Assembly (NCBI GenBank): GCA_003151655.1
Contig: PLYB01000078.1
Location: forward strand, 1-6,590
DNA: 6,590 bases
Reading direction: 5' to 3'
DNA from: Gallionellaceae bacterium
GTDB lineage: Bacteria > Pseudomonadota > Gammaproteobacteria > Burkholderiales > Gallionellaceae
The notes under the pieces: model-generated
Seen by the model: only the letters and a program-made list of their open reading frames with translations
What the model was told of the DNA's origin: nothing
Database searches by the model: none
In this document: in pieces, positions 5,247-6,590 of the stretch
Layout of the letters: every line of letters begins with the position of its first letter
How positions within the stretch are numbered: the stretch's first letter is position 1
Made by a program: the position numbers and the translations under genes

Positions 5247-6590
5247 ATGTTTAAATATTTGTTAGCTAAGAACGAAGACATACCGGCAGGTTCTGCGGCA
5301 GTGTTCTTTGGTTTTTCTTCGATTGTCTGGTTTGTTATCGGTACTGGGTTGGGTTCTTTTAATGCGGCCAAGCTCGCATTTCCTGATTTTGTAACGGGTA
5401 ACATATTTTTTGCTTTCGGGCATATGCGTCAAGTGCACGTGATGGCCGTTATTTTTGGCTGGATCTCAATGGCGTTTGCGATGGCGATGATGTACATCAC
5501 GCCTGCATTGGGTAATAGCAAGCTGTGGTCCGAGAAGCTGGGGTTGTGGAACTGTATGTTCTGGAACGTGGGTCTGGCATTGGGTCTGACAGTGTTGTGG
5601 TCTGGTGTTAGCTCGGGTCGTGAGTATTCTGACTTCCCATGGCCGATCGATCTGTACCTTGCTGTGTTCGTATTTATTCCGCTGGCAATCAATGTGTGGA
5701 TGACGGTTCTGAATCGTAAAACACAAGGGATTTACACGACGAACTGGTTCTTCGTTTCTGCCATTTTTATGGTAATCATCGTGTTCTTGGTGGGTAACTC
5801 TCCTGAGTTTTTCCATCTGACAGGTTTGACAGAGGCGTATTTGACTTGGTGGTTCGCGCACAACGTGCTGGGCTTGTGGATTACTCCTGTCGCTGCTGCG
5901 ATTGCGTACTACACGGTTCCTAAGGTTACGGGCAATCCATTGTATTCACACCGTATCGGCCACTTGCATTTCTGGTCTGTAGTTGTGTTTTACTCTACAC
6001 CAGCAGCGCATCACTTGATGTCTGCTCCGTTGCCTGAGTGGCTGAAGTCTTTCGCTTCGGTTGAAGGTGTGTTGATTCTGGTTCCGGCTGTAGCGTTCGT
6101 GTCAAACATCATGCTGACTATGCGTGGCAAATGGTACATGTTCGTTGAAAACGTTGAAATCCGCTTCACTATCACCGGCTGCTTGATGGCGATTCCGCTG
6201 AACATGCAAGGTGGTTTCCAGCAAACTCGAGCAATTAACTGGTACATTCACGGTACTGGCTGGATTGTGGCTCACGCGCATTTGGCGTTGTTGGGTTTCT
6301 CGACATTCCTGGAAGGTGCTGCTGTTTACCTCGGTTTGCAAACGATTATGAAGCGTAAGCTGTACTCGTTGACACTGGCTAACATGCACTACTGGATGCT
6401 GTTGATTGGTTTTACCATTTACTGGATTTCCATGACAATTGCCGGTTTGATTCAAGGCGCGGGCAAGATTTATGAAGTTCCGTATATCGACGTGGTGATC
6501 GCAGAGCATCCTTATATGATTGCGCGCTGGATTGGTGGTACCTTGGTGTTTGTAGGTAACGTCTTCTGGCTGTACAACATGTGGATGACG
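5247..6590 (+). CDS. cbb3-like haem-copper oxidase subunit I, 3' end beyond window
   Basis: This is the catalytic membrane subunit of a C-family (cbb3-related) haem-copper oxidase, predicted to reduce O2 to water while pumping protons. The frame is open for 448 codons to the window edge; CcoN is usually about 470-480 residues, so little is missing. Low-spin haem ligands are H64 (in FGHMRQVHVMAVIFGW) and one His of the AHAH motif (H343/H345); the other binds the active-site haem. CuB ligands are H205 (WWFAHN), H255 and H256 (TPAAHH). Y249, six residues before H255, sits where the cross-linked Tyr of C-family oxidases lies. G209 stands where NO reductases have a Glu. About twelve spans are visible. 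The stretch at 321-350 departs from CcoN and leans toward NorB in wording (RAINWYIHGT). The ATG follows GAGGGGGAG (5234-5242). Later cytochrome c subunits, if any, lie outside the window. Confidence 0.9.
   Translation, partial: MFKYLLAKNEDIPAGSAAVFFGFSSIVWFVIGTGLGSFNAAKLAFPDFVTGNIFFAFGHMRQVHVMAVIFGWISMAFAMAMMYITPALGNSKLWSEKLGLWNCMFWNVGLALGLTVLWSGVSSGREYSDFPWPIDLYLAVFVFIPLAINVWMTVLNRKTQGIYTTNWFFVSAIFMVIIVFLVGNSPEFFHLTGLTEAYLTWWFAHNVLGLWITPVAAAIAYYTVPKVTGNPLYSHRIGHLHFWSVVVFYSTPAAHHLMSAPLPEWLKSFASVEGVLILVPAVAFVSNIMLTMRGKWYMFVENVEIRFTITGCLMAIPLNMQGGFQQTRAINWYIHGTGWIVAHAHLALLGFSTFLEGAAVYLGLQTIMKRKLYSLTLANMHYWMLLIGFTIYWISMTIAGLIQGAGKIYEVPYIDVVIAEHPYMIARWIGGTLVFVGNVFWLYNMWMT

Noticed and set aside
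5466..5861. 131-codon minus-strand frame
   Set aside because: It lies wholly opposite the CcoN-like gene, whose frame has all metal ligands; the minus frame is rich in His, Arg and Gln, typical of a shadow.

Overview
The window reads as a stretch of proteobacterial chromosome, most likely gammaproteobacterial and possibly betaproteobacterial. The clues are an E. coli-like type A RNase P RNA, strong G-rich Shine-Dalgarno sites, a c4-type dihaem cytochrome and a cbb3-related oxidase. The species cannot be named from the sequence. All supported genes are on the + strand.

Layout: (1) 1-311 is the 3' four-fifths of rnpB, cut by the window edge. (2) 564-668 is a probable 34-residue single-span membrane peptide, followed by a periplasmic dihaem c4-type cytochrome (749-1519) and a convincing intrinsic terminator (1585-1619). 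(3) 1684-3896 is a compact run of four genes. They encode a membrane-anchored monohaem cytochrome c, a 170-residue four-helix protein that looks like one third of a haem-copper oxidase subunit I, a lipoprotein with a thioredoxin fold and a CTNC motif, and a two-span membrane protein with a PH-like C-terminal domain. (4) 3897-4769 is an 873-base gap without a convincing gene. It holds a cluster of inverted repeats (about 4090-4211) and, near its end, a good sigma70-type promoter (4576-4605). (5) 4770-6590 holds a 93-residue two-span protein of unknown function, a terminator-like hairpin overlapping its stop codon, a 30-residue single-span peptide of CcoQ size, and a CcoN-like subunit I open at the window end (448 codons without a stop).

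The genes appear to form one respiratory module. The c4-type and anchored monohaem cytochromes could deliver electrons. The CcoN-like protein carries the expected haem and CuB histidines and a tyrosine at the position of the cross-linked tyrosine of C-family oxygen reductases, so it is predicted to reduce O2 rather than NO. The thioredoxin-like lipoprotein is a plausible CuB or haem c assembly factor. The arrangement differs from canonical ccoNOQP: small membrane peptides precede subunit I, no CcoO or CcoP lies before it, and a free-standing single-arc subunit I homologue is encoded nearby. This divergent or composite cbb3-like oxidase locus is the most interesting content of the window. Assignments come from reading motifs by eye; no database search was run.
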